From contig NZ_WWCJ01000005.1 of NCBI RefSeq assembly GCF_009857475.1, positions 248,001 to 312,000 on the forward strand: DNA of 64,000 nucleotides. The letters are read 5' to 3'. How positions within the stretch are numbered: the stretch's first letter is position 1; every line of letters begins with the position of its first letter. A model generated the notes under the pieces. It made no database searches and was not told the origin of the DNA. It was given only the letters and a program-made list of their open reading frames with translations. This DNA comes from Pseudoduganella guangdongensis. Its GTDB lineage: Bacteria > Pseudomonadota > Gammaproteobacteria > Burkholderiales > Burkholderiaceae_D. Made by a program: the position numbers and the translations under genes. Shown here one piece after another: positions 1 through 9,149 of the stretch.

Positions 1-1
1 G

Positions 2-970
2 AACGACGCCATTGAGTGCGACGTGGACTGCATCTCCGACGGCGACACCACCTTCATCGGCGGCGTGATGGAGCACATCGAGCAAGCCGGCGTGCACTCG
101 GGCGACTCCGCCTGCTCGCTGCCGCCTTACTCGCTGTCGCAGGAAACCATCGATGAACTGAAGCGCCAGACTTCGCTGATGGCCAAGGGCCTGAACGTGG
201 TGGGCCTGATGAACGTGCAGTTCGCGATCCAGAAGCAAGAAGGCAAGGACGTGGTCTACGTGCTGGAAGTGAACCCGCGCGCTTCGCGTACCGTGCCTTA
301 CGTGTCCAAAGCGACCGGCCTGCAGCTGGCCAAGATCGCCGCGCGCTGCATGGTGGGCCAGAAGCTGGCTGACCAGGGCATCACCAAGGAAGTCGTGCCG
401 CCTTACTACAGCGTCAAGGAAGCCGTGTTCCCGTTCGTGAAGTTCCCAGGCGTGGACACCATCCTCGGCCCGGAAATGAAATCTACCGGTGAAGTGATGG
501 GCGTGGGCGCCATCTTCGCGGAAGCCTTCGTCAAGTCGCAGCTGGGCGCCGGCGTCAAGTTGCCGAAGTCGGGCAAGGTGTTCCTGTCGGTGAAAGCGTC
601 GGACAAGCCGCGCGCCGTGAAAGTGGCGAAGGACCTGGTCGACGCCGGCTTCACCCTGTGCGCCACCAAGGGCACCGCCGCCGTGATCTCCGCCGCCGGC
701 ATCCCGGTCACCCCGGTGAACAAGATGTCGGAAGGCCGTCCGCACGTGGTCGACATGATCAAGAACCACGAAATCGTCCTGGTGATCAACACCGTGGAAG
801 AGAAGCGTACCGCGATCAACGACTCGCGCAACATCCGTACCTCGTCGCTGGCGGCCCGCGTCACCACCTACACGACCATCGCCGGTGCGGAAGCGGCGGT
901 CGCCGGCATCCGCCATCTTGATGAATTGCGTGTGTACGATTTACAAGGTCTGCATAAGTCTTTAAACTAA
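2..970 (+). CDS. carB: Carbamoyl-phosphate synthase large subunit, C-terminal part (truncated by window start)
   Basis: CarB makes carbamoyl phosphate for arginine and pyrimidine synthesis, using ammonia passed from CarA. The frame is open from base 2 and gives about 322 residues. This covers the end of the second ATP-grasp unit (the EVNPRASRTVPYVSKATG stretch is typical of CarB) and the C-terminal MGS-like allosteric domain, which ends at a TAA. The N-terminal two thirds lie outside the window. A strong terminator follows and greA is next, the carB-greA order usual in Burkholderiales. Identification is secure. Confidence 0.97.
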   Translation, partial: NDAIECDVDCISDGDTTFIGGVMEHIEQAGVHSGDSACSLPPYSLSQETIDELKRQTSLMAKGLNVVGLMNVQFAIQKQEGKDVVYVLEVNPRASRTVPYVSKATGLQLAKIAARCMVGQKLADQGITKEVVPPYYSVKEAVFPFVKFPGVDTILGPEMKSTGEVMGVGAIFAEAFVKSQLGAGVKLPKSGKVFLSVKASDKPRAVKVAKDLVDAGFTLCATKGTAAVISAAGIPVTPVNKMSEGRPHVVDMIKNHEIVLVINTVEEKRTAINDSRNIRTSSLAARVTTYTTIAGAEAAVAGIRHLDELRVYDLQGLHKSLN

Positions 971-1002
971 GACCCGTAAAGTAGTACGCTTGACAATATA
1001 AC

Positions 1003-1045
1003 CACAGAGCCCGCGCCGCAGCATGGCGCGGGCTCTGTGTTTTTT
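1003..1045 (+). terminator. Rho-independent terminator after carB
   Basis: A perfect 15-bp stem (1003-1017 with 1025-1039) closes a 7-nt loop and is followed by a run of T. It ends 25 nt before the greA start codon, so greA must have its own promoter or depend on read-through. Confidence 0.9.
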
Positions 1046-1067
1046 AGCAATTTAACAAGAGACAGAC

Positions 1068-1544
1068 ATGAATACCGTTCCACTGACTAAATTCGGCGCC
1101 GAACTCCTGAAAGAAGAGCTGCACCAGCTCAAGACCAAGGAACGCCGCATTGTCATCGATGCCATCGCCGAAGCGCGTTCGCACGGCGACTTGTCCGAGA
1201 ATGCAGAATACGATGCCGCCAAGGAGCGCCAGGCCTTCGTGGAAGGCCGTATCGCGGAACTGGAAGGCAAGCTGAGCTCCGCCCAGATCGTGGACCCGAC
1301 CACGCTGGACGCGGAAGGGCGCGTGGTGTTCGCCTCCACCGTGGACCTGGAAGACCTGGAATCGGGCTCGAAAGTCAGCTACCAGATCGTCGGCACCGAC
1401 GAAGCGGACCTGAAAATGAGCAAAGTCTCCGTGACCTCGCCAATCGCCCGCGCCCTGATCGGCAAATACGCCGGCGACGTGGTCGAAGTGCAGGCCCCGT
1501 CCGGCCCGCGCGAATACGAAATCCTCGAAGTGCGCTACGTCTGA
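1068..1544 (+). CDS. greA: Transcription elongation factor GreA
   Basis: GreA rescues backtracked RNA polymerase by stimulating transcript cleavage through the secondary channel. The 158-residue product has the usual family length. It has the N-terminal coiled coil with acidic tip (ARSHGDLSENAEYDAAKE, near residues 33-50) and the C-terminal FKBP-like domain. The start follows an AAGAGACAG ribosome-binding region. Its TGA overlaps the next ATG by one base, so the DUF4149 gene is probably translated from the same mRNA. Confidence 0.97.
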   Translation: MNTVPLTKFGAELLKEELHQLKTKERRIVIDAIAEARSHGDLSENAEYDAAKERQAFVEGRIAELEGKLSSAQIVDPTTLDAEGRVVFASTVDLEDLESGSKVSYQIVGTDEADLKMSKVSVTSPIARALIGKYAGDVVEVQAPSGPREYEILEVRYV

Positions 1545-1960
1545 TGGTGCTGGCCAAGGTTCGCCTGCTGGTGGCCGCCCTGTGGGCCGGCAGCCTGTGG
1601 GCGGTCGGCTACCTGGTGGCGCCGACCCTGTTCGCCACGCTCGACCGGGTGCTGGCGGGCCAGATCGCCGGCAGCATGTTTCACTCGATGGCCATGCTGT
1701 CGCTGGGCTGCGGCGCCGCGATGGGCGTGCTGCTGTTCTTCGGCACCCGCGACTGGACGCCCAAGCGCCGCCGCACGGTGCTCTTGATTGTGGTGGCGAT
1801 GGTGATGTGCACGGTGGCCAGCCATTTCGGCCTGCAACCGATGATGGCCGCCGCCAAAGCCGCCAACGACGGCAGCTTTGGCAAGCTGCATGGGATTTCC
1901 AGCAGCATCTACCTGGCACAAAGCCTGCTGGCGGGCTGGCTGCTCTGGAAGCAGACGTAA
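1544..1960 (+). CDS. DUF4149-family small membrane protein
   Basis: The 138-residue product is very hydrophobic, with about four predicted membrane segments (near residues 8-28, 42-68, 80-100 and 115-135). It resembles the DUF4149 proteins often found beside greA in Burkholderiales. No catalytic motif is visible and the function is unknown. It is coupled to greA by a TGATG overlap and is followed at once by a terminator hairpin, so greA and this gene form a short operon. Confidence 0.8.
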   Translation: MVLAKVRLLVAALWAGSLWAVGYLVAPTLFATLDRVLAGQIAGSMFHSMAMLSLGCGAAMGVLLFFGTRDWTPKRRRTVLLIVVAMVMCTVASHFGLQPMMAAAKAANDGSFGKLHGISSSIYLAQSLLAGWLLWKQT

Positions 1961-1987
1961 AAAAAGGGGGATGTGCCCCCTTTTTTA
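1959..1987 (+). terminator. Terminator after the greA operon
   Basis: An A-run, five G, a five-base loop, five C and seven T make an A/T-flanked hairpin directly at the stop codon of the DUF4149 gene. The symmetrical A and T tracts should let it work on both strands, serving yhbY as well. Confidence 0.85.
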
Positions 1988-1989
1988 AT

Positions 1990-2013
1990 AAATGGGGTAC
2001 GTCCCCATTTTTT
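1990..2013. repeat. Hairpin repeat D, copy 1
   Basis: A short inverted repeat, AAATGGGG / CCCCATTT around loop TACGT, lies beside the yhbY stop codon. The same 21 bases recur in reverse complement at 5262-5282. With the flanking T-run it may also act as a yhbY/greA bidirectional terminator. Confidence 0.75.
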
Positions 2014-2473
2014 AGCCGACCGACTTCTTGGTGCCGACTTTCTTCTTGACGCGCTTGATGGTGCCGCCGGCGGTAACGCGTTCGTTCCCCTTCAGCAGGA
2101 CCTTGCTCACCGATGGCTTCTTGGTGCCGGAGGCGCTTGGCTTAACGATGGTCACCATGCGCATGCCTTTGCCGGCCTTGCCGGAACCGGCTTTCTCGGC
2201 TTCGACTTTCGGGCGGTACAGCACCAGCAGCTTGCCGATGTGCTGAACCGGCGCGGCGCCAGTCTTTTCGCAGATGGTTTCGTACATTTCGATGCGGGCT
2301 TCGCGGTCATCGCCGAAAACGCGCACCTTGATCAGGCCGTGGGAGTCCAGGCCCAGCTCGATCTCCTTCATGACGGAAGGGGTCAGGCCGGATTCGCCGA
2401 CCATGACGATAGGTTTCAGGCCATGGGCCTCGGCGCGCAGGACGCTGCGCTCGGCAGGAGTAAGGTTCAGCAT
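2012..2473 (-). CDS. yhbY: YhbY-family RNA-binding protein (CRM domain)
   Basis: YhbY is a ribosome-assembly-associated RNA-binding protein that binds pre-50S particles. Residues 1-95 form the CRM/CRS1-YhbY domain: an LTPAERSVLRAEAHGLKP opening, a GESGLTP loop, and VRVFGDDREAR. The 153-residue product is longer than E. coli YhbY (about 97 aa). The extra 55 residues form a Lys/Ser/Thr-rich basic tail, probably for RNA contact. It is divergent from rlmE with only 45 bp between the start codons, so the two ribosome-biogenesis genes share a promoter region. Confidence 0.93.
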   Translation of the reverse strand: MLNLTPAERSVLRAEAHGLKPIVMVGESGLTPSVMKEIELGLDSHGLIKVRVFGDDREARIEMYETICEKTGAAPVQHIGKLLVLYRPKVEAEKAGSGKAGKGMRMVTIVKPSASGTKKPSVSKVLLKGNERVTAGGTIKRVKKKVGTKKSVG

Positions 2474-2518
2474 AGTTATTTTTGGATAGGTTTCTCTTAA
2501 AGGCAGTATTCTACGCTA

Positions 2519-3166
2519 ATGGCTAAGAACAAATTAAACAAAAACTGGTTGCACGACCATATTAACGACCCGTATGTGAAAGCCGCCCAGAAGGATGGCT
2601 TCCGTGCCCGCGCCGCCTACAAGCTGAAAGAGATCGACGAGGACGAAAAACTGGTCAAGCCCGGCCAGGTGATCGTCGACCTGGGCTGTACCCCCGGTTC
2701 CTGGGGGCAGTACGTGCGCCGCAAGTTGGCCGGCAAGGAGGATGGCGGCATCAACGGCACCATGATCGGCCTCGACATCCTGCCGATGGAGCCGATCGCC
2801 GACATGCACTTCATCCAGGGCGATTTCCGCGAGAACGAAGTGCTCGACCAGTTGGCCGAGGTGCTGCAGGGCCGCAAGGCGGACCTTGTTTTATCCGATA
2901 TGGCGCCCAACCTGTCCGGTATTGCGGTGGCCGACGCGGCCCGCATGGAAGACCTGATCGATATCGCCATTGAATTCAGCCAGCACCATATGAAGCCGAG
3001 CGGAGCGCTGCTGGTGAAGTGTTTCAAGGATATGGGCTTTAGCCAGATCGTCGAGAAATTCCGCCGCGAATTCAAGGTCGTGGTGCAGAAAAAGCCGAAG
3101 GCCAGCCGGGATAAATCCTCCGAAATCTTCTTACTCGGCCGTGGATTGAAGAATCCCGTGGAATAA
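2519..3166 (+). CDS. rlmE: 23S rRNA (uridine-2552-2'-O)-methyltransferase RlmE (FtsJ/RrmJ)
   Basis: RlmE methylates the ribose of U2552 in the 23S A-loop, a late step of 50S assembly. The 215-residue length is typical. The basic RNA-binding N-terminus (residues 1-30) is followed by the Rossmann SAM motif [13 protein letters not shown] (about 57-69) and the DMAPNLSG motif (about 128-135). The catalytic K-D-K-E residues sit in conserved surroundings ([32 protein letters not shown]). ftsH follows in the same direction, the conserved rlmE-ftsH pair. Confidence 0.97.
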   Translation: MAKNKLNKNWLHDHINDPYVKAAQKDGFRARAAYKLKEIDEDEKLVKPGQVIVDLGCTPGSWGQYVRRKLAGKEDGGINGTMIGLDILPMEPIADMHFIQGDFRENEVLDQLAEVLQGRKADLVLSDMAPNLSGIAVADAARMEDLIDIAIEFSQHHMKPSGALLVKCFKDMGFSQIVEKFRREFKVVVQKKPKASRDKSSEIFLLGRGLKNPVE

Positions 3167-3319
3167 ATGGCATTTTTACTCTTGATTTAGCCGAAAAAAC
3201 CCACATATCCGGCGCAGGAGTATGCACCATTGGGCTGGTTTGTAGCACGGCCCGTGTTAAACGAGTAAAATCGGGTTTCTGCTACAGGTAACTGGTGCGC
3301 CCGCATCCAAGGAGTTTTC

Positions 3320-5206
3320 GTGAATAACATGTTTTCTAAATCGGCTATCTGGGTCGTCGTGGCCTTGCTGTTATTTATGCTGTTCAAGCAATTTGACAGC
3401 CACAGCATGGCCGGCGGCGTAAAGGGCATCCAGTACTCCGACCTGCTGGACGAGATCAAAGCCAAGCGCATCAAGGATGTGGTAATTGAAGGTAACACCA
3501 TTACCGCCACCAAGATTGACGAGACCAAAGTCCGCACCACGTCCACCTACCTGGACCGCGGCCTGATTGGCGACCTGCGCGAAAACGGCGTGCGCTTCGA
3601 CGTGAAGCCGCCGGAAGAGCCAGGCATCCTGCAACAAGTGTTCGTCTCCTGGTTCCCGATGCTGCTGCTGATCGGCGTGTGGATCTTCTTCATGCGCCAG
3701 ATGCAGGGCGGCGGCAAGGGCGGCGCGTTCTCCTTCGGTAAATCGAAGGCGCGCATGCTGGACGAAACCAACAACACCGTGACCTTTGCCGACGTGGCCG
3801 GTTGCGACGAAGCCAAAGAGGAAGTGACCGAGATCGTCGACTTCCTGCGCGACCCGACCAAGTTCCAGAAACTGGGCGGCCGTATTCCACGCGGCGTGCT
3901 GATGGTCGGTCCTCCAGGTACCGGTAAAACCCTGCTGGCACGCGCCATTGCCGGCGAAGCCAAGGTGCCTTTCTTCTCGATTTCCGGTTCGGACTTCGTT
4001 GAAATGTTCGTCGGCGTGGGCGCAAGCCGCGTGCGCGACATGTTCGAGAACGCCAAGAAGCACTCGCCATGCATCATCTTCATCGACGAGATCGACGCGG
4101 TCGGCCGCCATCGCGGCGCCGGCATGGGCGGCGGTAACGACGAACGTGAACAGACCCTGAACCAGTTGCTGGTTGAGATGGACGGCTTTGAAGCCTCGTC
4201 CGGCGTGATCGTGATTGCCGCGACCAACCGTGCCGACGTGCTGGACAAGGCGCTGCTGCGCCCAGGCCGCTTCGACCGCCAGGTTTCTGTCGGCCTGCCG
4301 GACATCCGCGGCCGCGAACAGATCCTGAACGTGCACATGCGCAAAGTGCCGATCAGCACCGACGTGAAAGCCGACATCCTGGCCCGCGGCACCCCTGGTT
4401 TCTCGGGCGCCGACCTGGCCAATCTGGTCAACGAAGCCGCCCTGTTCGCCGCGCGCCGCAACAAGCGCCTGGTCGACATGATCGACTTCGAAGACGCGAA
4501 GGACAAGATCTTCATGGGCCCGGAACGCAAGTCCATGGTGATCCGCGAAGAAGAGCGCCGCAATACCGCCTATCACGAGTCCGGCCACGCCGTGGTGGCC
4601 AAGCTGCTGCCGAAAGCCGACCCGGTGCACAAAGTCACGATCATGCCGCGCGGCTGGGCCCTGGGCCTGACCTGGCAGCTGCCGGAGCACGATAATATTT
4701 CGGGCTACAAGGACAAGATGCTGGAAGAGATTTCCATCCTGTTCGGCGGCCGTATCGCGGAAGAGATCTTTGTCGGCCAGATGTCGACCGGCGCATCGAA
4801 CGACTTCGCCCGCGCCACCAAGCTGGCCCGCGCCATGGTCACCAAGTACGGCATGTCCGATGCGATGGGCGTGATGGTGTACGAAGACAGCCAGAACGAC
4901 GGCTGGCTGGGCGGCGCCAACAAGACCATCTCGGAAGCGACGCAGCAGAAGGTGGACGCGGAAATCCGCACCATCCTCGACACCCAGTACGCACTGGCGC
5001 GCAAGCTGCTGGAAGAGAACCGCGAGAAGGTGGAAGTGATGACCAAGGCCCTGCTGGAATGGGAAACCATCGACGCCGACCAGGTGAACGACATCATGGC
5101 AGGGCAGGAGCCGCGCCCACCGAAGGCCGGCACCACCATCCGCAAACAGCCGGGTAGCGACGGCCCAGGTTCCAACCCGACCCCGAACGCCACCGCACCA
5201 GCCTGA
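3320..5206 (+). CDS. ftsH: ATP-dependent zinc metalloprotease FtsH
   Basis: FtsH is the hexameric membrane AAA+ protease that degrades misfolded membrane proteins and regulators such as LpxC and sigma-32. The 628-residue chain has two membrane segments (about 5-23 and 113-132) around a periplasmic domain. Walker A GPPGTGKT is at 197-204, followed by Walker [10 protein letters not shown], the second region of homology, and zinc motif HESGH at 419-423. The third ligand Asp lies in the SNDFARAT segment. The start is preceded by AAGGAG. A 153-nt gap separates it from rlmE and a strong terminator follows. Confidence 0.98.
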   Translation: MNNMFSKSAIWVVVALLLFMLFKQFDSHSMAGGVKGIQYSDLLDEIKAKRIKDVVIEGNTITATKIDETKVRTTSTYLDRGLIGDLRENGVRFDVKPPEEPGILQQVFVSWFPMLLLIGVWIFFMRQMQGGGKGGAFSFGKSKARMLDETNNTVTFADVAGCDEAKEEVTEIVDFLRDPTKFQKLGGRIPRGVLMVGPPGTGKTLLARAIAGEAKVPFFSISGSDFVEMFVGVGASRVRDMFENAKKHSPCIIFIDEIDAVGRHRGAGMGGGNDEREQTLNQLLVEMDGFEASSGVIVIAATNRADVLDKALLRPGRFDRQVSVGLPDIRGREQILNVHMRKVPISTDVKADILARGTPGFSGADLANLVNEAALFAARRNKRLVDMIDFEDAKDKIFMGPERKSMVIREEERRNTAYHESGHAVVAKLLPKADPVHKVTIMPRGWALGLTWQLPEHDNISGYKDKMLEEISILFGGRIAEEIFVGQMSTGASNDFARATKLARAMVTKYGMSDAMGVMVYEDSQNDGWLGGANKTISEATQQKVDAEIRTILDTQYALARKLLEENREKVEVMTKALLEWETIDADQVNDIMAGQEPRPPKAGTTIRKQPGSDGPGSNPTPNATAPA

Positions 5207-5222
5207 TTGCCCAGAACGGATA

Positions 5223-5254
5223 AAAGGTGAGGATTCGTCCTCACCTTTTTTTTT
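5223..5254 (+). terminator. Terminator after ftsH
   Basis: A 10-bp stem (5224-5233 with 5238-5247) with a stable TTCG tetraloop is followed by seven or more T. This is a canonical intrinsic terminator directly after ftsH. Confidence 0.93.
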
Positions 5255-5261
5255 CCAAAAA

Positions 5262-5282
5262 AAATGGGGACGTACCCCATTT
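5262..5282. repeat. Hairpin repeat D, copy 2
   Basis: AAATGGGG / CCCCATTT around ACGTA is the exact reverse complement of the 21 bases at 1990-2010. It sits between the ftsH terminator and folP, 15 nt before the folP start codon, so it could affect folP translation. Confidence 0.75.
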
Positions 5283-5297
5283 GTTTGCCAACCCAAT

Positions 5298-6122
5298 ATG
5301 CCTCAACACAAGTTTGGCCGCTTCAATTTCCCGACCAGCCGCGCGCTGGTGATGGGCATCCTCAACGCCACCCCCGACTCCTTCAGCGACGGCGGCCAGT
5401 TCGCCGCACTCGACTACGCCATCACCCACGCCGAGCAAATGATCCGCGACGGCGCCGACATCCTCGACATTGGCGGCGAAAGCAGCCGTCCCGGCGCCCC
5501 GCCCGTGCCCCTGGAGGAAGAGCTGCGCCGCGTCCTGCCCCTCATCTTCGCCCTGCGCGACTGCGGCCAAGCCATCAGCGTCGACACCTACAAACCCGAA
5601 GTCATGCGCGAAGCCGTCCTGGCCGGCGTCGACATGATCAACGACATCAACGGCTTTCGCGCCCCCGGCGCCATCGAGGCCGTGAAAGACAGCGATTGTG
5701 CGTTGTGCGTAATGCACATGCTTAACAATCCAACAACAATGCAGGCCCAGCCAGAGTACAATGACGTGGTGCGCGAAGTCACGGCATTCCTGGCCGAGCG
5801 CATCGCCGTGCTGACGGCGGCAGGCATCGACAAAGAGCGCCTGTGGATCGACCCCGGCTTCGGCTTTGGCAAAACGGTCGAGCACAACTACGCGCTGCTG
5901 AAGGCGGGCAGGCAGATGGTGGCCGAACTCGGCGTACCGTTGCTGGCCGGCCTCTCGCGCAAATCGATGATCGGCGCCGTCACCGGCAAACCCGTAGAGC
6001 AGCGCCTGGCCGGCAGCATCGGCGGCGCATTGGCAGCAGTCGCGCATGGCGCCCAGATCGTCCGGGTGCACGATGTCGCGGAGACCGTCGACGCACTCAA
6101 GGTGTGGCAGGCGGCTCACTAA
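5298..6122 (+). CDS. folP: Dihydropteroate synthase
   Basis: FolP condenses 6-hydroxymethyl-dihydropterin pyrophosphate with p-aminobenzoate in folate synthesis and is the sulfonamide target. The 274-residue TIM-barrel shows the [11 protein letters not shown] motif near residue 20, the [15 protein letters not shown] pterin loop (here [14 protein letters not shown], about 56-70), and the DPGFGFGKT and SRKSMIG motifs. It lies 23 nt before glmM, the usual ftsH-folP-glmM order. Confidence 0.97.
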   Translation: MPQHKFGRFNFPTSRALVMGILNATPDSFSDGGQFAALDYAITHAEQMIRDGADILDIGGESSRPGAPPVPLEEELRRVLPLIFALRDCGQAISVDTYKPEVMREAVLAGVDMINDINGFRAPGAIEAVKDSDCALCVMHMLNNPTTMQAQPEYNDVVREVTAFLAERIAVLTAAGIDKERLWIDPGFGFGKTVEHNYALLKAGRQMVAELGVPLLAGLSRKSMIGAVTGKPVEQRLAGSIGGALAAVAHGAQIVRVHDVAETVDALKVWQAAH

Positions 6123-6145
6123 GAAAACGAGGAAGAGAACAGAAT

Positions 6146-7498
6146 ATGGCACGCAAATATTTCGGTACAGATGGTATTCGTGGTCTGGTAGGCCAGGCGC
6201 CGATCACCCCCGATTTCGTCATGCGCCTCGGCTACGCCGCAGGCAAAGTGCTGGCCAAAGCGGCCACCACGGGCACCGCCCGTCCCACCGTCCTGATCGG
6301 CAAAGACACCCGCATCTCCGGCTACATGCTGGAAGCCGCGCTGGAAGCCGGTTTTGCCGCCGCCGGCGTGGACGTGATGCTGGCCGGCCCCATGCCGACC
6401 CCGGCCATCGCCTACCTGACGCGCGCACTGCGCCTGCAGGCCGGCGTGGTGATCTCGGCATCGCACAACCCCTTCCAGGATAACGGCATCAAGTTCTTCT
6501 CCGACCAGGGCGCCAAGCTGCCTGACGCGGTGGAGCTCGACATCGAAGCCCAGATCGACCAGCCGATGGACTGCGTCGCGCCCGACAAGCTGGGCCGCGC
6601 CAAGCGCCTGGAAGACGCCCAGGGCCGCTACATCGAATTCTGCAAGAGCACCTTCCCGAACGAGCTCGACCTGCGCGGCCTGAAAGTTGTGGTTGATTGC
6701 GCCCACGGCGCCGCCTACAACATCGCCCCGCACGTGTTCCACGAACTGGGCGCGGAAGTGATCGCCATCGGCAACAAGCCTACCGGCCTCAACATTAACG
6801 AAGGGCACGGCGCCACCGCCCCGAAAGCCATGGCCGCCGCCGTGCTCGAGCACAAAGCCGACCTCGGCATCGCCCTGGACGGCGACGCCGACCGCCTGAT
6901 CATGTGCGACGCCGCCGGCCGCCTGTACAACGGCGACGAGCTGCTGTACGTGATGGTGATGGACCGCCTGGCCAATGGCGGCGTCGCCGGCGCCGTCGGC
7001 ACCCTTATGACGAATATGGCGGTGGAAGTCGCCCTCAAGCAAAAAGGCATCGGCTTCGCCCGCGCCAAGGTGGGCGACCGCTACGTCCTGGAAGTAATGC
7101 AGGACAAAGGCTGGATCCTGGGCGGCGAGGGTAGCGGCCACCTGCTGGCGCTGGACAAGCACAGCACCGGCGACGGCATCATCTCCGCGTTGCAGGTGCT
7201 GTCCGCGCTCAAGCGCAGCGGCAAGACCCTGGCCCAGATTGCCGGCGAAGTGACCCTGTTCCCGCAAACCCTGATCAACGTCCGCGTCCCGGCCGGATTC
7301 GACTGGCAAAAGAACGCCGCCATGGTCGCGGAAAAAGAAAAGGTCGAAGCCGAGCTGGGCGACACCGGCCGCGTGCTGATCCGCGCCTCCGGCACCGAAC
7401 CCCTGATCCGGGTCATGGTCGAAGCACGCGACGCCGACAAAGCCCAAAGCATGGCGCGCCGCATCGCCGACAAAGTAGAAACTGCGCTGGCGGCATAA
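6146..7498 (+). CDS. glmM: Phosphoglucosamine mutase
   Basis: GlmM converts glucosamine-6-phosphate to glucosamine-1-phosphate for UDP-GlcNAc, peptidoglycan and LPS synthesis. The product is 450 residues from the ATG at 6146, chosen because it gives the canonical [13 protein letters not shown] start just after a GGAAGAGAA stretch. The frame is open further upstream but overlaps folP. The active-site phosphoserine is Ser106 in SASHNP, the Mg loop is ALDGDADRL, and the sugar-binding loop is GEGSGH. It is probably cotranscribed with folP. Confidence 0.97.
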   Translation: MARKYFGTDGIRGLVGQAPITPDFVMRLGYAAGKVLAKAATTGTARPTVLIGKDTRISGYMLEAALEAGFAAAGVDVMLAGPMPTPAIAYLTRALRLQAGVVISASHNPFQDNGIKFFSDQGAKLPDAVELDIEAQIDQPMDCVAPDKLGRAKRLEDAQGRYIEFCKSTFPNELDLRGLKVVVDCAHGAAYNIAPHVFHELGAEVIAIGNKPTGLNINEGHGATAPKAMAAAVLEHKADLGIALDGDADRLIMCDAAGRLYNGDELLYVMVMDRLANGGVAGAVGTLMTNMAVEVALKQKGIGFARAKVGDRYVLEVMQDKGWILGGEGSGHLLALDKHSTGDGIISALQVLSALKRSGKTLAQIAGEVTLFPQTLINVRVPAGFDWQKNAAMVAEKEKVEAELGDTGRVLIRASGTEPLIRVMVEARDADKAQSMARRIADKVETALAA

Positions 7499-7515
7499 AA
7501 GTTGCCCGCGTGACA

Positions 7516-7545
7516 TTGACGACTAGGCCCTCGCCGGGGTATTAT
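7516..7545 (+). promoter_or_regulatory. Sigma-70 promoter of tRNA-Pro
   Basis: TTGACG (7516-7521), an 18-nt spacer and TATTAT (7540-7545) lie 8 nt before the first tRNA base, so initiation would fall close to the mature 5' end. Confidence 0.7.
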
Positions 7546-7553
7546 TCGTTTAT

Positions 7554-7630
7554 CGGAGTGTAGCGCAGCCCGGTAGCGCACCTGCTTTGGGAGCAGGGGG
7601 TCCAAGGTTCGAATCCTTGTACTCCGACCA
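7554..7630 (+). tRNA. tRNA-Pro (anticodon TGG)
   Basis: The 77-nt cloverleaf has a 7-bp acceptor stem (7554-7560 with 7620-7626), an anticodon stem CCTGC/GCAGG with loop TTTGGGA (anticodon TGG at 7588-7590), a GGTTCGAATCC T-arm and an encoded CCA. Confidence 0.97.
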
Positions 7631-7641
7631 GGAACATCTCG

Positions 7642-7671
7642 AGCGGGTTGTCTTAGGACAACCCGCTTTTC
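7642..7671 (+). terminator. Terminator between tRNA-Pro and tRNA-Arg
   Basis: An 11-bp perfect stem (7642-7652 with 7657-7667) with a TTAG loop is followed by TTTT. It suggests that the two tRNAs are not simply one transcript. Confidence 0.8.
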
Positions 7672-7709
7672 ATTTAGCGGTCCAGAAAAAACATGCTGGA
7701 CCCGCGTCT

Positions 7710-7786
7710 CTGCCCTTAGCTCAGTTGGATAGAGCATCGGCCTTCTAAGCCGAGGGTCGCAGGTTCGATTCCTGCAGGGCAGGCCA
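7710..7786 (+). tRNA. tRNA-Arg (anticodon TCT)
   Basis: The 77-nt cloverleaf has acceptor CTGCCCT/AGGGCAG, anticodon stem TCGGC/GCCGA with loop CTTCTAA (TCT at 7744-7746), a canonical T-arm and an encoded CCA at 7784-7786. Confidence 0.97.
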
Positions 7787-7799
7787 TTTTCAAATAAAA

Positions 7800-7939
7800 A
7801 AACCGGTGCCAGGTCTGTCATTCGGACACTGGAACCAATTCTTTGATCTGCCTCAATACCCAAAAACTATGATTTTTCGGTATTGAGACTGATCAAACTT
7901 TTAGTTCGCGTGTCCGAATGACAGACCTGGCACCGGTTT
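7800..7939. repeat. REP-like palindromic element, family A, copy 1 (140 bp)
   Basis: About 30-bp near-perfect terminal inverted repeats (containing GGTGCCAGGTCTGTC and its complement) enclose a second inner hairpin (CTCAATACC / GGTATTGAG). The whole element can fold into one long cruciform. A second 140-bp copy is at 40168-40307. It carries no coding capacity and starts 14 nt after tRNA-Arg. Confidence 0.85.
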
Positions 7940-7956
7940 TGGCGCCGTTCTGCTTC

Positions 7957-8964
7957 TTAGTTGCGGCGGCGCAGGGTGGCCAGCGCTAGCAGGCCGAGGC
8001 CCAGCAGTGGCAGGCTGCCTGGCAGGGGGATCTTGCCGCTTTGGCCCTGGTCGGTGCCACTTGGCAGGCCGACAACCGTGCTGTAGATGTCCAGCTGGAT
8101 GTTCTGGCGCGCCAGGAAGGTGCCGCCGAGCGTGGCGTTCTGGCCGAAGTGCAGGTTGCTCTTGTCGCCCGATCCGAACAGGGTGCCGTACCATTCGCCA
8201 TTGATGCCCAGCTCGTAGTTGCCCTTGGTTTCGGTGTAAATGTTGGCGGCGCTGCCGTTCAGGACGTCGAACTCGAAGTCCTGGCCAATCTTGATATTGT
8301 TCAGCACGTAGAGCTTGATGGCGCCGCCGCTCAGGTCGAAGATCAGCTTGCCGAAGCCGCCAACGTCGAGCGAGTCAAAGTAGTAGGAGCCGGCGCTCAA
8401 GGTCAAGGTGGCGTCGGTGCCGAGCTTGACGTTGCCATACTTGCCTTGCCCCAGTGCACCGGTGGTGTAGGCGTCCAGGTTGAAGACGTTGCTGCCCACG
8501 GTGAACGGGGAGGCGCCTGGCAGCACATCCAGTGATGGAGCACTGACCGGGGCAATGATATCTTTGGCGTAGTTCGCGCCCCATTTGGCGTCGATCGCCG
8601 TGCCGGCGTTGTGCACGACGTTGCCGACCTTGGAGGCCTGTTCCAGGGTCACGGCGACTTTGTCGCGCGCGCTGGTTTCGATCTTGCCGGTCACGGTTGC
8701 TTCGTATTTTGCGTGTACGGTATTGGCGGCGGCGACATTGCCGAAGACCTTGCTGCCTTGTTCCAACGTCACTTTGCCCGTGGTGGCGACGTTGCCCTGG
8801 ACCTGGGACTGGTATTTCATGTCCAGGTTGCCGCCGGCAGCGACGTTGCCGGTGACCTTGGTTTCTTGGTTCAGCTCGACATTTTTTCCGGCGTAGATGG
8901 TGTACGGGCCGGCATTTGCGAAGACTGGGGCGGCGACCAGGAGGAGGGCAGTAATGGCTTTCAT
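7957..8964 (-). CDS. Exported bactofilin-like protein with PEP-CTERM-type C-terminal anchor
   Basis: The 335-residue product from ATG 8964 (an in-frame TTG lies at 8973) has a signal peptide (about 1-19). Repeated beta-strand units of the kind NVAAGGNL, NVATTGKV and NVAAANTV follow, which resemble the polymer-forming beta-helix of bactofilins. A second beta-rich domain is rich in Gly, Asp and Asn. The C-terminus is PLPGSLPLLGLGLLALATLRRRN-like: a proline motif, one membrane helix and a basic tail, as in PEP-CTERM/exosortase substrates but with PLPGS in place of PEP. It is probably an exported surface or matrix protein. The exact role is unknown. Confidence 0.75.
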   Translation of the reverse strand: MKAITALLLVAAPVFANAGPYTIYAGKNVELNQETKVTGNVAAGGNLDMKYQSQVQGNVATTGKVTLEQGSKVFGNVAAANTVHAKYEATVTGKIETSARDKVAVTLEQASKVGNVVHNAGTAIDAKWGANYAKDIIAPVSAPSLDVLPGASPFTVGSNVFNLDAYTTGALGQGKYGNVKLGTDATLTLSAGSYYFDSLDVGGFGKLIFDLSGGAIKLYVLNNIKIGQDFEFDVLNGSAANIYTETKGNYELGINGEWYGTLFGSGDKSNLHFGQNATLGGTFLARQNIQLDIYSTVVGLPSGTDQGQSGKIPLPGSLPLLGLGLLALATLRRRN

Positions 8965-9008
8965 TATTTGCAATGAGAATTATCTATCAGTAATTATACA
9001 TTACTGTA

Positions 9009-9024
9009 AGCAATTTTTAGGCCA
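9009..9024 (-). promoter_or_regulatory. Candidate sigma-54 (-24/-12) promoter
   Basis: On the minus strand the bases read TGGCCTAAAAATTGCT. GG and GC are separated by the required 10 bases and the -12 TTGCT is consensus. It lies 45 nt before the ATG of the PEP-CTERM gene. PEP-CTERM genes in related bacteria are known sigma-54/PrsK-PrsR targets. Confidence 0.6.
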
Positions 9025-9149
9025 TGCTTCATAAGTGTATGATTTATTTGGTGCCGGCGTGCCCGGGGCGTGCGTCGCTGGCTTCCTGTGTAAAATTTTT
9101 CGACATCAATTGGTGCTAATTGCGTTGCCTTAAAAATATCGTGCCGGAA

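Noticed and set aside
3371..5296. A 641-codon antisense frame opposite ftsH
   Set aside because: Composition and full overlap with ftsH mark it as a codon-bias artefact.
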